From Sphingobacterium litopenaei (GTDB taxonomy: Bacteria > Bacteroidota > Bacteroidia > Sphingobacteriales > Sphingobacteriaceae), in NCBI RefSeq assembly GCF_014692495.1, contig NZ_JACOIJ010000007.1, positions 62,001-126,000 on the forward strand: a DNA stretch of 64,000 nt, written 5' to 3'. The position numbers and the translations under genes were made by a program. Of the stretch, positions 17,120 through 26,231 are shown one piece after another; the stretch's first letter is position 1, and each line of letters starts with the position of its first letter. The notes beneath the pieces were generated by a model. It made no database searches and was not told the origin of the DNA. It saw only the letters and a list, made by a program, of their open reading frames with translations.

Positions 17120-18784
17120 ATGCTATCACGATTATTAATAAAAAACTACGCTTTAATTGACAATTTGGATATCGCTTTTGATAAGGGATTGAATATTATC
17201 ACGGGTGAAACTGGTGCGGGTAAATCTATTCTGATGGGTGCATTGGGTTTGGTTTTGGGTAATAGAGCGGATGGAAAACAGTTTTTTAATGAAGATAAAA
17301 AATGTGTGATAGAAGGTTATTTTTCTATTTCATCGTATGATCTGAAAGGATTTTTTGAAGAAAATGATTTGGAATATGATGATGAAACAATTATCCGCCG
17401 TGAAATATCAGTCGATGGCAAGTCTAGAGCTTTTGTGAATGATTCACCTGTCAATCTTTCGATATTAAAAACTTTGGGTGAACGATTAATCGACATTCAC
17501 TCGCAACATGCAACCTTGCAAATCAATACCGAAGAATTTCAATTGTTTGTGTTGGATGCTATTGCAGGAAACGAATCTTTACTTGAAGAGTTTCGTAAGG
17601 AACTACAGCAACTAAGGCAAATCGATAAAAAACTTAAATCCTTAAAAGAAGAATCTCGTACAGCGAATGCTGAATTGGATTATAACCAGTTTTTGTTTGA
17701 TGAATTGGAAAAAGTAAATGTGCGTGAAGGTGAAGTGAAGGAGTTAGAAGAAGAGCAAAGCCAATTGGAAAATGCTGAAGAAATAAAGAGAGCTTTATTG
17801 GCTTCAAATTATTTGCTTTCGGACGGCGAACACACTGCTTTAGCTTTATTAAAAGAAAGTATTCAGCAAATTCAGCAAGCTTCTCGCTATTTTTCAGATG
17901 CTGAAGAACTGGCCAATCGTCTTAACAGTGCATACATAGAAATTAAGGATGTATCATCTGAAATTGCGAATCAAGAAAGTGCAGTGCATTTGGACGAACA
18001 GCGTTTAGATGAAGTTAATACACGCTTGAGTGATATCTATAGTTTACTGAAAAAGCATCATGTAGATTCTGAATCGGAATTAATTGAACTTAAAAATCAA
18101 TTAGAAGAGAAGCTTCAGGTCGCATTGAATCATGATGAAATCTTAGCGAAATTAGAAGCTGAGAAGCAAAAGCAAGAAACTAAAGTATTGCAAGTGGGTA
18201 AAAATATCCACAAGAATAGATCTAAGGTAAAATCTGAGGTGGAACACGCTGTTCAAAATACTTTGGCGCATGTTGGAATGGTTAATGCGCGATTGGATAT
18301 TTCCTTAACTCTTCAACCGTTGGAGAAAGTCTCTTCTAAAGGATTGGATACTGTTCAGTTTTTATTCTCCGCAAATAAAGGGCAAGCTTTACAACCTATT
18401 CATAAAGTAGCATCAGGTGGCGAGTTATCTCGTGTGATGTTGGCTATTAAGTCTTTAGTTGCTAGTAAATCGGCTTTACCTACAATTATTTTCGATGAAA
18501 TCGATACGGGTATTTCTGGGGAAGTTGCTTTAAGAGTGGGAGAGGTGATGCAAGGTTTAGCGATAAATATGCAAGTGTTGGCGATAACGCACTTACCTCA
18601 GATTGCTTCCAAAGGAACTTCACACTTCAAAGTGTATAAAGAAGATAAAGAAAATAAGACGAGATCGAATATTGTATTGATGAATGAAGATGAGCGAGTA
18701 ATGGAGATAGCGCAGATGTTAAGTGGAGCGAATCCAGGAGAAGCAGCATTGGCACATGCTAAAAATCTATTAGTTAATAACTAG
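17120..18784 (+). CDS. recN: DNA repair ATPase RecN
   Basis: 554 residues, the normal RecN length. Walker A GETGAGKS lies at residues 29-36; long coiled-coil arms cover roughly residues 155-365; the ABC signature ASGGELSRVMLAIK and Walker B TIIFDEIDTGISG are near residues 430-470. RecN is an SMC-like protein that tethers broken DNA ends during recombinational repair. Single gene with its own promoter and terminator. No LexA-type operator could be recognised. Confidence 0.95.
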   Translation: MLSRLLIKNYALIDNLDIAFDKGLNIITGETGAGKSILMGALGLVLGNRADGKQFFNEDKKCVIEGYFSISSYDLKGFFEENDLEYDDETIIRREISVDGKSRAFVNDSPVNLSILKTLGERLIDIHSQHATLQINTEEFQLFVLDAIAGNESLLEEFRKELQQLRQIDKKLKSLKEESRTANAELDYNQFLFDELEKVNVREGEVKELEEEQSQLENAEEIKRALLASNYLLSDGEHTALALLKESIQQIQQASRYFSDAEELANRLNSAYIEIKDVSSEIANQESAVHLDEQRLDEVNTRLSDIYSLLKKHHVDSESELIELKNQLEEKLQVALNHDEILAKLEAEKQKQETKVLQVGKNIHKNRSKVKSEVEHAVQNTLAHVGMVNARLDISLTLQPLEKVSSKGLDTVQFLFSANKGQALQPIHKVASGGELSRVMLAIKSLVASKSALPTIIFDEIDTGISGEVALRVGEVMQGLAINMQVLAITHLPQIASKGTSHFKVYKEDKENKTRSNIVLMNEDERVMEIAQMLSGANPGEAALAHAKNLLVNN

Positions 18785-18813
18785 AAAATTTTTTAAAAGC
18801 TAGAAAAAATAAG

Positions 18814-18842
18814 AAAGCCTGCGAATAAGTTTTGCAGGCTTT
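18814..18842 (+). terminator. Terminator of recN
   Basis: AAAGCCTGC (18814-18822) pairs with GCAGGCTTT (18834-18842), followed by TATGTTTTG. Confidence 0.75.
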
Positions 18843-18878
18843 TATGTTTTGATTGGTTTTATATATACTTTCATAGAC

Positions 18879-18971
18879 TTATTCTTCATTTTGTCCTATG
18901 ATAGCTAATAAAAGTAAATAATATCCTTTTTCTAAACCCAATTCTGCTGCTTTTTGTTCAATAGTTTTCAT
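18879..18971 (-). CDS. Possible 30-residue peptide
   Basis: An ATG at 18971 opens a frame of 30 codons encoding MKTIEQKAAELGLEKGYYLL and then LLAIIGQNEE: a charged amphipathic first half, a hydrophobic second half and an acidic end. A minus-strand TATTTTTG (19030-19037) fits a -7 box 59 bases upstream. It lies downstream of the phytochrome/heme oxygenase genes, on the same strand. I do not recognise it. The 359-base gap after recN holds nothing else except the recN terminator and a 6-bp inverted repeat (TGCCAA, near 19028). Confidence 0.3.
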   Translation of the reverse strand: MKTIEQKAAELGLEKGYYLLLLAIIGQNEE

Positions 18972-19143
18972 AATCTTGATATTTATATTAATATTTAATC
19001 CTATATCAAGTATTATTCAATTGGTATGCCAAAAATAAATTATTGGCACAATGTGATAATTAAACAAAGAAGTTAGGTACTAATTTTTTTAAGATGGAAT
19101 TTTAAACTGTTGCATGCGTATTTATACGTAAGCGTCTAGTTAA

Positions 19144-19674
19144 TCATTCTCCAAACAGCAAATAGCCATCTCTTGCTCCCTGAATCACTTGCTGTAATTG
19201 CGCAGGACTCAATTGATTATTTAAAACTTGAAAATTTTTCCAAATAATAGATAATTGATCTTGATGTTGGGAGAGGTATGCAAAAGGAAATCCATCAAAT
19301 GAAGGATATTCCTGTAGTTTCTTCAAAATCATTTTATTACCTAGCATCGCTCCTAAAACAATGTAAATTAATCCGAGCTTATAATGTTTATCAGAAGCAT
19401 TCACTACAACGGGTGAATATTGAGTATAATCAATATTCATATGCTTAAGATCAACCAATAATGAATCTTGCTTTTGAGACAAAATATCGCTTAATTCAAG
19501 CCATTCCAAACTTACTTTAGAAATAATGCCCGTGATATAGCAATATGATTTTAATATAAAATTTTTATAATGAGCGATAGTAAATTGATTACTAAATAAC
19601 AAGTGTGCATTCATCACCTGCTCAATTCTATCGTGTAAATCCTGCGTTTCTGTTTTTAATAATTTATTATTCAT
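19144..19674 (-). CDS. bphO: Bacterial heme oxygenase of the phytochrome operon
   Basis: 176 residues with TQDLHDRIE near the N-terminus, whose His is the expected proximal haem ligand, and GLIYIVLGAMLGNKMILKKL in place of the distal-helix GxLYVxxGSxLG segment. It resembles BphO-type heme oxygenases, which open haem to biliverdin. It overlaps the 3' end of the phytochrome gene by 8 bases, so the two are translated together and the enzyme supplies the chromophore for its neighbour. Confidence 0.8.
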   Translation of the reverse strand: MNNKLLKTETQDLHDRIEQVMNAHLLFSNQFTIAHYKNFILKSYCYITGIISKVSLEWLELSDILSQKQDSLLVDLKHMNIDYTQYSPVVVNASDKHYKLGLIYIVLGAMLGNKMILKKLQEYPSFDGFPFAYLSQHQDQLSIIWKNFQVLNNQLSPAQLQQVIQGARDGYLLFGE

Positions 19675-21853
19675 TCGGGAATTTTATTTTAAATACGGTT
19701 CCGGATCCAATTATACTTTCAAAGCTGATTTCGGCATTTAATCGATCGACAATTCTTTTTACAATCGACATACCCACTCCACTTCCTTCGAATTGAGTAG
19801 CATTGGATAAGCGTTTGAAAATACTAAATACCTTTTCTTTTTCTGTCTCTTCTATGCCTATGCCGTTGTCTTTTATGAAATAAACAGTCTTATTATCTTC
19901 TATTATACTATATATTTCCAAAACTGTCATGCTGTTTTTACTACTAAACTTAACCGCATTGTTAATTAGATTCATAAACAGCTGATACAGTAAAGTTTTT
20001 TCACCAAAAACTGGATGCAAATCTCCAAGGATGATTTCAAAATTCTGGACTTTGTACCTCTGAATAGCCTGCTGAATAAGCTGATTAATAAATGTTTCAG
20101 TTGCCACCAGTTCATATTTCAGAATATTGAAAGAGCTTTTTGTAGATTCAATGGTCTTATCAATAATATCATTAATCAGACTAGCGGCATCTGCAATATT
20201 TTTAGAAAATCTAGCTACAAATTCTTGAGAGATATCCTGTCGGGTTTGCATGAATTGTGCAGAAGTTTTGATTGTCGACAGCGGATTTTTAAGATCGTGC
20301 GCCAACTGATGTGTATATGTATCCAAGGCATTATTAGCCTCAATCAACTTCTGATTTAGTCGTCGAACTTCATTCAATTTTCTTAGCATAGACTCTTGAA
20401 TAAGTTTTTGAATCCTTACTAAAAAGTCATTATCAAATACTGACCATTTTTCTGACTGACCACTTACCTCTTTTTTCCACAATTGGAAAGAAGTACGAGG
20501 AGAGTAAATATAAGCTTGTTTTTCTTTCGAAAAAATTTGATGTTTTTCAGGGACCCCTGCCCATTTTTCTTCGGCTATAATTTCCTTTCTGAACCAATAA
20601 ATAGCAAATTCATTATCTTCATCAAAGCATAAGCGAGCGATGCCTGTCCAGTTTTTGTTATCTACATTTTTATTTGCCGATAAGGAAAACGAATGACTGG
20701 TAAAGATATTCTCATTACCCACTATTTTGTTTATTTCAGTGTGTATGTCTTGAAGCAAATATTCGTTAGGTGTGTCTCCAAATCGTAAAGTATAATCTGG
20801 AGATTTAATGATTAGACCAGTTGCAGAGATAGTTTGCATAAAACGATTCGCAAATTCACTCAAAGTTTTTTCAAAAGATTGGCTAAAGAATAATTTTTCT
20901 TTGAGTTCCAATTCGATTTCTTTGATAGTATGATCTTGCTGAATTTTAATACGCTGTTGTTTTACCAAATATTTATTTGCAGCATATTGAGTAACAAAAA
21001 GACAAAGACTTCTTTTGTCAAAAGGGATATATTTTGGTTCAATATTCTGGCAAGCTACTAATCCCCAAAGTTTATTGTCAATGACAATGGAAAAACTTGC
21101 ACTAGCTCGCACACCAAAATTATCTAAATATTGTAAGTGCATAGGAGATAAAGCCCGAATTTGAGATTTAGAAAGATCTATTTGTTCTGGTGATAAACCA
21201 TAAATATCTATAGTCTTTTCATGAATATCGGGGGTTTGACGCGAAAGATTTTTAAGATACAACTGTCTTGCTTGTTTAGGAATATCAAACTCTGGATATC
21301 TGTAGCCTAGAATAGATTCTTCTTTCAGTTTTTTGTTTTCGGCAATAACAATACCACTGCTGTCTTCCAAAAATTGATATACCATAATGCGATCAAAATC
21401 AATAATCTTAAAGATATTTTCGCACAAGGTTTGCCATACATTTTCGCTACGTTCGAAATTTTGCTGAAATTCATTCAACTGATTTAGTTCAATGATCATG
21501 TTTTCATTCATTTCGAACTCCAGAAACAATTTCTCATTGTGAACGTAAAGCGTCAGCTGGTAATTTCTACCATTTAATTTGGTCTTTGTCGATAATGGTT
21601 GCTGTTTTAATATTTGAAAATCCTTGATATTCAAATCAAGAGGAGAATCCGATGGAATGTTTTTAAGAAAATCATTCAATTCCAGATGCAACGCACTGGA
21701 TAAATCAAAAGGAAGCCATTCCGAGCAATTCTCACTAACGGCCACACATTTGCCCGATAAATTAAAAACAATGAGGTAACCAAAATTTTGAATTTTCCCG
21801 CACAAATGAATTGGCTCTTCCTCACAGTTTAGCGTTTTAAGCTCTTTAATCAT
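19667..21853 (-). CDS. bphP: Bacteriophytochrome histidine kinase
   Basis: 728 residues: PAS (about 1-110), GAF (130-300), PHY (310-490), HisKA and HATPase. Cys10, just before EEEPIHLCGKIQNFGYL, is at the biliverdin-attachment position of bacterial phytochromes. The GAF domain has FDIPKQARQLY and SPMHLQYLDNFGVRAS. Kinase boxes are HDLKNPLSTIK (His519), NLINNAVKF, DNGIGIEE and GSGVGMSIV. Odd points: the usual PASDIP reads PEFDIP, and the conserved ACHH reads ACQN, so one chromophore-pocket His is replaced. No response regulator is adjacent. It should be a red/far-red light sensor, fed by the overlapping heme oxygenase gene. Confidence 0.88.
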   Translation of the reverse strand: MIKELKTLNCEEEPIHLCGKIQNFGYLIVFNLSGKCVAVSENCSEWLPFDLSSALHLELNDFLKNIPSDSPLDLNIKDFQILKQQPLSTKTKLNGRNYQLTLYVHNEKLFLEFEMNENMIIELNQLNEFQQNFERSENVWQTLCENIFKIIDFDRIMVYQFLEDSSGIVIAENKKLKEESILGYRYPEFDIPKQARQLYLKNLSRQTPDIHEKTIDIYGLSPEQIDLSKSQIRALSPMHLQYLDNFGVRASASFSIVIDNKLWGLVACQNIEPKYIPFDKRSLCLFVTQYAANKYLVKQQRIKIQQDHTIKEIELELKEKLFFSQSFEKTLSEFANRFMQTISATGLIIKSPDYTLRFGDTPNEYLLQDIHTEINKIVGNENIFTSHSFSLSANKNVDNKNWTGIARLCFDEDNEFAIYWFRKEIIAEEKWAGVPEKHQIFSKEKQAYIYSPRTSFQLWKKEVSGQSEKWSVFDNDFLVRIQKLIQESMLRKLNEVRRLNQKLIEANNALDTYTHQLAHDLKNPLSTIKTSAQFMQTRQDISQEFVARFSKNIADAASLINDIIDKTIESTKSSFNILKYELVATETFINQLIQQAIQRYKVQNFEIILGDLHPVFGEKTLLYQLFMNLINNAVKFSSKNSMTVLEIYSIIEDNKTVYFIKDNGIGIEETEKEKVFSIFKRLSNATQFEGSGVGMSIVKRIVDRLNAEISFESIIGSGTVFKIKFPNE

Positions 21854-22240
21854 TCGGTAATAGTAGTAGATGTTTTATAAATATAGCTTTTCTGGAGGAT
21901 ATAGTCTATAGGCATAGACAAAATAGTGGGTTGGACGAAAATATATTTAATGAACGTATAGTTTATTAGGAGTAATGAAAGAAATCAATAGACAAGAACA
22001 AATTATAATAATAGTATTTTAATTTTCTTTTATTCTCTATTGGATAGCTACTGGTAGATATAAAAGATGAATACCTGTAAGCAACGAGGCTAACAGGTAT
22101 TCTAATCGTATGTTGTTATTATTTTACACTCCCAATTTAAACGGAATGAGCCCTGTAGAATACAGAGCTCATTATATCAAGAACATTGCATAAATTTGTC
22201 TAACTTTTTGGGGGCAGTCCCAAACATTCCTTTTTATTTT
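21854..22240. other. 387-bp intergenic region with two hairpins
   Basis: No gene seen. It contains two inverted repeats: AATACCTGT (22070-22078) with ACAGGTATT (22093-22101), and a 12-bp stem with one mismatch and a GAA loop (22145-22157 with 22161-22173). Either could end transcription of the 22241-22660 lipoprotein gene, but neither has a strong T-tract. Confidence 0.5.
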
Positions 22241-22660
22241 TTAGTTTCCGCCGTTGTCGGCGTCTGTAAGTGTTACTTTTACTTTAATATCTTTATCAAG
22301 TGCGTTCAGGTTTGAACCTAATCTATCTTCTGCATACAAAGAAACTGTACCGACTTTATATTCATAAGAATAGTGAATACCTTTAATCGTAGCAGGAATT
22401 GCATTGTAATATCCTTTGCTATCTGTAAATTCCAGATGAACCTGCACAGTACCATAGTTATAATACGCATTATCAAGTTCAGGAAACTCTAAATCTGTAT
22501 AATAAATATTTGTATTTCCATCCCGTACCCAATCATTTGGCTTTACAGTAGTAGTATAAGTCACACCTGGCAAATAATTGGTAATATACTCTTTTGTGCA
22601 AGAGCTCAATGTCACTAATGAGGCGCTAGCAATTGCTAAGGCAAGTAATACTCGTTTCAT
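22241..22660 (-). CDS. Small lipoprotein of unknown function
   Basis: 139 residues with a lipoprotein signal (lipobox LSSC, then TKEY). The mature part looks like a single beta-sandwich, with VQVHLEFTDSKGYYNAIPATIKG and a final strand KDIKVKVTLTDAD. I do not recognise a named family. The 94-base gap from the upstream lipoprotein gene shows no terminator, so the two may be cotranscribed. Confidence 0.6.
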   Translation of the reverse strand: MKRVLLALAIASASLVTLSSCTKEYITNYLPGVTYTTTVKPNDWVRDGNTNIYYTDLEFPELDNAYYNYGTVQVHLEFTDSKGYYNAIPATIKGIHYSYEYKVGTVSLYAEDRLGSNLNALDKDIKVKVTLTDADNGGN

Positions 22661-22754
22661 GTGTATAGTAGTTATATATTAATACTTAGTTATCTATTGT
22701 GACAATGATATTCAATAAAAGTTTAATGCATTTGTAATTTTATTATAACGAGAT

Positions 22755-23573
22755 TTATTCCAATATGCTACTTGTTCTTTCTACTGTTACATTGTCACCA
22801 GTTAGTGCATTCCCATCCTTATCTACTAAACTTAATTTTATGATAGCATCGCCTTTTGGTAGATTAGTGATTTGGTAAGGTACCCATCTATCTAACATAA
22901 ATTCGACACCATTTATCGTAGCTTTTACCTTGTTCGCATCTGGAGCAAGGTCGGTATTTACCAAGAAGAAGTCTAACAATACCGTTTTTGTATCGTCACC
23001 TTTATATTCACCTTTTGGTCTGCTATAAAATAAAGATGGTTCAGAAGGTACGCCTTGTTCTTCTACTTTGCCATCTGCGTTTACTTTGAATTTCACTAAT
23101 TTTGAGGCATCTGAAGTTTTGATAGATTCGTGAAATGAGCGAGACAAAAATGATAATAGATAATGTTCTGAATTTATCGAAACATTAAATATATGTTCGG
23201 GCTTATATAAAGCTACATAGGGCTTATTGTCTAAAATGAAATGTATATGTTGGCCATCCGCAGAATTGGCCATATGGTGATCGTGATCGGTTTGATCCGT
23301 TAAATTGAAATTTTGGACACTGTATTTAATAGTTACTTTGGCTGAATCATTACCCAACTTCTCGGAAGCTAGAGAAGAAATTGTAAGCGTTGCACCTGGA
23401 AATTCTTTAGCATGTGGTAAAGGAGTAACTTCTATGGATTCAGTAGAATCTACCGATGTTAGAGAGTCTTGAGAAGAAGTTGTATTAGAATTGTTGGATG
23501 AATTACAAGAAAAAGTAATAAATAAGCCGCAGGCTGCGGTTAAAAATAAATTTTTACGTACGATATTTTTCAT
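22755..23573 (-). CDS. His-rich lipoprotein of unknown function
   Basis: About 272 residues with a lipobox (TFSC) and a Ser/Thr/Asn-rich linker. A His-rich stretch, DHDHHMANSADGQHIHFILD (about residues 95-115), may bind metal. The rest is beta-rich with FMLDRWVPYQI near the end. The ATG at 23573 is used because the one at 23597 lies inside a long hairpin (23579-23618). Similar Bacteroidota proteins carry the label 'phosphopeptide-binding protein', which I would not trust as a function. A periplasmic or outer-membrane metal-related role is a guess. Confidence 0.55.
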   Translation of the reverse strand: MKNIVRKNLFLTAACGLFITFSCNSSNNSNTTSSQDSLTSVDSTESIEVTPLPHAKEFPGATLTISSLASEKLGNDSAKVTIKYSVQNFNLTDQTDHDHHMANSADGQHIHFILDNKPYVALYKPEHIFNVSINSEHYLLSFLSRSFHESIKTSDASKLVKFKVNADGKVEEQGVPSEPSLFYSRPKGEYKGDDTKTVLLDFFLVNTDLAPDANKVKATINGVEFMLDRWVPYQITNLPKGDAIIKLSLVDKDGNALTGDNVTVERTSSILE

Positions 23574-23578
23574 AATGA

Positions 23579-23618
23579 AGTGGTTTATTGTAATCAATAC
23601 TCATTACAACAAACCACT
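23579..23618 (-). terminator. 16-bp hairpin behind hemL and in front of a lipoprotein start
   Basis: Bases 23579-23594 pair with 23603-23618 (one mismatch, 8-base loop). It ends 6 bases before the ATG at 23573 and begins 14 bases after the hemL stop. It may terminate hemL or control translation of the lipoprotein. Confidence 0.5.
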
Positions 23619-23631
23619 ACACTAAAAAGTT

Positions 23632-24939
23632 TTATGAGAAAGCAACTAAAAGTGCTTCTTTAATAGCAGCAATAGCTGTTTGTAAGTCTTCAGCAGTATG
23701 TGCGGACGAAATAAAACCTACTTCATAACCTGAAGGTCCGAAGTAAATGCCTCTATTCAACAATTCACGGTGCATGATTTTATATTTTTCCATCGAAGCT
23801 GGATCGATTTGATCTGCAGATTGAATTTTTTCTAATGAAGTGAATGCAAACCAGAATATAGAGCCAATCGTAAAAATCTTTACTTCTAGATTTTTTTCTG
23901 TGATGAAAGCACGAATTTCTTCAACGAAAGCTAAAGTGGTTTGCTCTTGTTTTTCGTAGAATCCTGGTTGCGCTAGAATACTTAAAGCCGCAATACCCGC
24001 AGCCATAGCCACTGGATTTCCTGAAAGAGTACCTGCTTGATAAACCCCACCATCAGGAGAAATATGCCCCATAATTTCAGATGAAGCACCATATGCACCT
24101 ACCGGCATACCGCCGCCGATGATTTTTCCATACGTCAAGATATCAGGTTGAATATCATAATATTTAGCAGCACCTTCGAATCCTAAACGGAAACCAGTGA
24201 TTACTTCATCAAAAATCAACAATGAACCATTAGCTGTGGTAATATCACGTAAGAATTGAATGTATTCTTTATCTTGAATTAATAAACCGTTATTTGCAGG
24301 AACTCCCTCGATGATGACTGCCGCAATTTGATCTTTGAAATCAACAAAAACTTGTTCTAAAGCCGCCTTGTCATTTAAACCAATGACGATAGTTTCATCT
24401 GCAAAAGCTTTAGGGACACCAGCTGAAGAAGTCTCACCAAATGTTACTAATCCTGAACCAGCTTTTACTAATAAAGAATCCGAGTGGCCGTGGTAACAAC
24501 CTTCGAATTTGACGATTTTATCACGCTTAGTATAACCTCTAGCCAAACGAATAGCCGACATCACCGCTTCTGTACCTGAACTTACAAAACGGATTTTCTC
24601 CACATATTTATTGTTTGAAATAATCAATTCTGCTAATTCGTTTTCCAAAGCAGTAGGCGCACCGAAACTCAATCCCTTGCTCAATTGCGCTTGCACAGCT
24701 TCACGGATTTCAGGATTGTTGTGACCTAAAATAAGTGGCCCCCAAGAACAACAAAAATCTATAAACTCATTTCCATCCGCATCCCAAAGATGTGCTTTAT
24801 CACCTCTTTCGATAAATAATGGTGTACCATAAACCGATTTGAATGCGCGAACAGGAGAATTTACACCTCCTGGAAAATATTTTTTTGCTTTTTCGAAAAG
24901 TTCAGCTGACTTTTCTCTAGATATATCTTGTGCTTTCAT
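23632..24939 (-). CDS. hemL: Glutamate-1-semialdehyde 2,1-aminomutase
   Basis: 435 residues. It converts glutamate-1-semialdehyde to 5-aminolevulinate, the second step of C5-pathway haem synthesis. Visible motifs are SSGTEAVMSAIRLARGYT, FEGCYHGHSDSLLV, FDEVITGFR and YGKIIGGGMPVGAYG, whose Lys binds pyridoxal phosphate. It lies on the same strand as hemA, hemCD and hemB but is separated from hemB by a terminator and a repeat region, so it probably has its own promoter. Confidence 0.95.
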   Translation of the reverse strand: MKAQDISREKSAELFEKAKKYFPGGVNSPVRAFKSVYGTPLFIERGDKAHLWDADGNEFIDFCCSWGPLILGHNNPEIREAVQAQLSKGLSFGAPTALENELAELIISNNKYVEKIRFVSSGTEAVMSAIRLARGYTKRDKIVKFEGCYHGHSDSLLVKAGSGLVTFGETSSAGVPKAFADETIVIGLNDKAALEQVFVDFKDQIAAVIIEGVPANNGLLIQDKEYIQFLRDITTANGSLLIFDEVITGFRLGFEGAAKYYDIQPDILTYGKIIGGGMPVGAYGASSEIMGHISPDGGVYQAGTLSGNPVAMAAGIAALSILAQPGFYEKQEQTTLAFVEEIRAFITEKNLEVKIFTIGSIFWFAFTSLEKIQSADQIDPASMEKYKIMHRELLNRGIYFGPSGYEVGFISSAHTAEDLQTAIAAIKEALLVAFS

Positions 24940-25032
24940 GTGCTAATTCAATAGTCTTGCGAAGTTAGAGATTTAAACGTAAATTATATTCATTCTCAGG
25001 TCAGGATTTTAATAAAGCATTTTGTCTTTGCA

Positions 25033-25090
25033 AACGGAGTGAGTAATCTATTAGTTTGGATTTCTCCTTTCGTCGAAATGACATTAAGCA
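25033..25090. repeat. Degenerate dispersed repeat, copy 1
   Basis: Contains GTGAGTAATCT, then ATTTCTCC, then GTCGAAATGAC. Copy 2 at 25148-25202 has the same order of blocks: ATGAGGAATCT, ATATCTCC and GTCGATATGAC. Sequences of this type (AATCT...TCTCC...GTCG-ATGAC) are common intergenic repeats in Sphingobacteria and related genomes, as I recall. Confidence 0.5.
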
Positions 25091-25098
25091 GTTAAATA

Positions 25099-25131
25099 AA
25101 CACAGGCTCAACAATTTCTTGAGCCTGTGTT
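25099..25131 (-). terminator. Terminator of the hemA-hemCD-hemB genes
   Basis: A perfect 13-bp stem (25099-25111 with 25119-25131), followed on the minus strand by a T-rich tract (TTTATTTAAC). It sits between the two repeat copies, downstream of hemB. Confidence 0.7.
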
Positions 25132-25147
25132 ATAAATCGTCATTTAG

Positions 25148-25202
25148 AATGCAATGAGGAATCTGATGAGATATCTCCTAAAGTCGATATGACGACAAAG
25201 CG
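25148..25202. repeat. Degenerate dispersed repeat, copy 2
   Basis: Second direct copy of the block order seen at 25033-25090, diverged at about a third of positions. It ends at the hemB stop codon. Confidence 0.5.
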
Positions 25203-25209
25203 TAATATT

Positions 25210-26181
25210 TTATTTCAACCAACCTTTTTCCAAGACTTCTTTCGCGTGGTAGGTTAGGATAGAAGTAGCACCTGCACGTTTGAAACTTAGTAATGTTTCC
25301 ATAATAACTGCTTCTGATAACCAACCATTGGCGATAGCAGCTTTTAACATAGCGTATTCTCCCGAAACATTGTACGCGGCGATTGGCAAATCAAAGTTAT
25401 CGTGCAATAATTTGATTACATCCAAATAAGGAAGACCTGGTTTTACCATTAAGAAGTCTGCACCTTCTTCCATATCCAATTGCGCTTCAATTAAAGCCTC
25501 TCTGCTATTTGCAGGATTCATTTGATAGGTCTTTTTATCTCCTTTTTTAGGTGCAGAACCTAAGGCATCACGGAAAGGTCCGTAGTATGCAGAAGCATAT
25601 TTAGCCGTATAAGACATCAAGGATACATTCGTAAAGCCGTTTTCGTCCAAAACTTGACGTAAATAGCCAATACGACCGTCCATCATATCCGAAGGAGCAA
25701 TGATATCAGCACCATTTTGCGCATGTGCTAATGCCATTTTACCCAATACGACTAAGGTTTCATCATTTAGGATTTCACCATTTTCAACGATTCCATCGTG
25801 ACCATCCGAACTGTATGGGTCCATTGCAACGTCTGTAATAACACAGGCTTCTGGGAAATTTTTCTTTACGGCATCGATAGCGCGTAAATACAAAGTTCCT
25901 TCACGGTAACTTTCTGTCGCGAATTTATCTTTCAACGATTCTTCCACAGCAGGGAACAAATCGAATGCTTTCAATCCTAAATTCATACAGCTTTCTACTT
26001 CTCGTAGCAAGTTGTCAATAGAATAGCGAAAGATGCCCGGCATTGATTTTACTTCCTCTTTTTGGTTTTCACCATCGATGATAAATAATGGGAATATTAA
26101 GTTAGAAGGCGACAAGTGCGTCTCTTGAATCATGTCACGAATGACTGCTGATTTTCTGTTTCTTCTAGGACGTTGTAACAT
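25210..26181 (-). CDS. hemB: Porphobilinogen synthase (delta-aminolevulinate dehydratase)
   Basis: 323 residues, the usual length. It joins two 5-aminolevulinates into porphobilinogen. Motifs: FPLFIIDGE, TDVAMDPYSSDGHDG in the metal-binding region, MSYTAKYASAYYGPFRDA with the first active Lys, and DFLMVKPGLPYLD with the Schiff-base Lys. The metal-site segment has Asp and Ser where zinc enzymes have cysteines, so it should be a magnesium-type enzyme. It follows hemCD by 50 bases in the same operon. Confidence 0.95.
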   Translation of the reverse strand: MLQRPRRNRKSAVIRDMIQETHLSPSNLIFPLFIIDGENQKEEVKSMPGIFRYSIDNLLREVESCMNLGLKAFDLFPAVEESLKDKFATESYREGTLYLRAIDAVKKNFPEACVITDVAMDPYSSDGHDGIVENGEILNDETLVVLGKMALAHAQNGADIIAPSDMMDGRIGYLRQVLDENGFTNVSLMSYTAKYASAYYGPFRDALGSAPKKGDKKTYQMNPANSREALIEAQLDMEEGADFLMVKPGLPYLDVIKLLHDNFDLPIAAYNVSGEYAMLKAAIANGWLSEAVIMETLLSFKRAGATSILTYHAKEVLEKGWLK

Positions 26182-26231
26182 GGTATTTGTTTTATATAAA
26201 AGCCACTTCGTAAGAAATGGCTTAATGTTTT

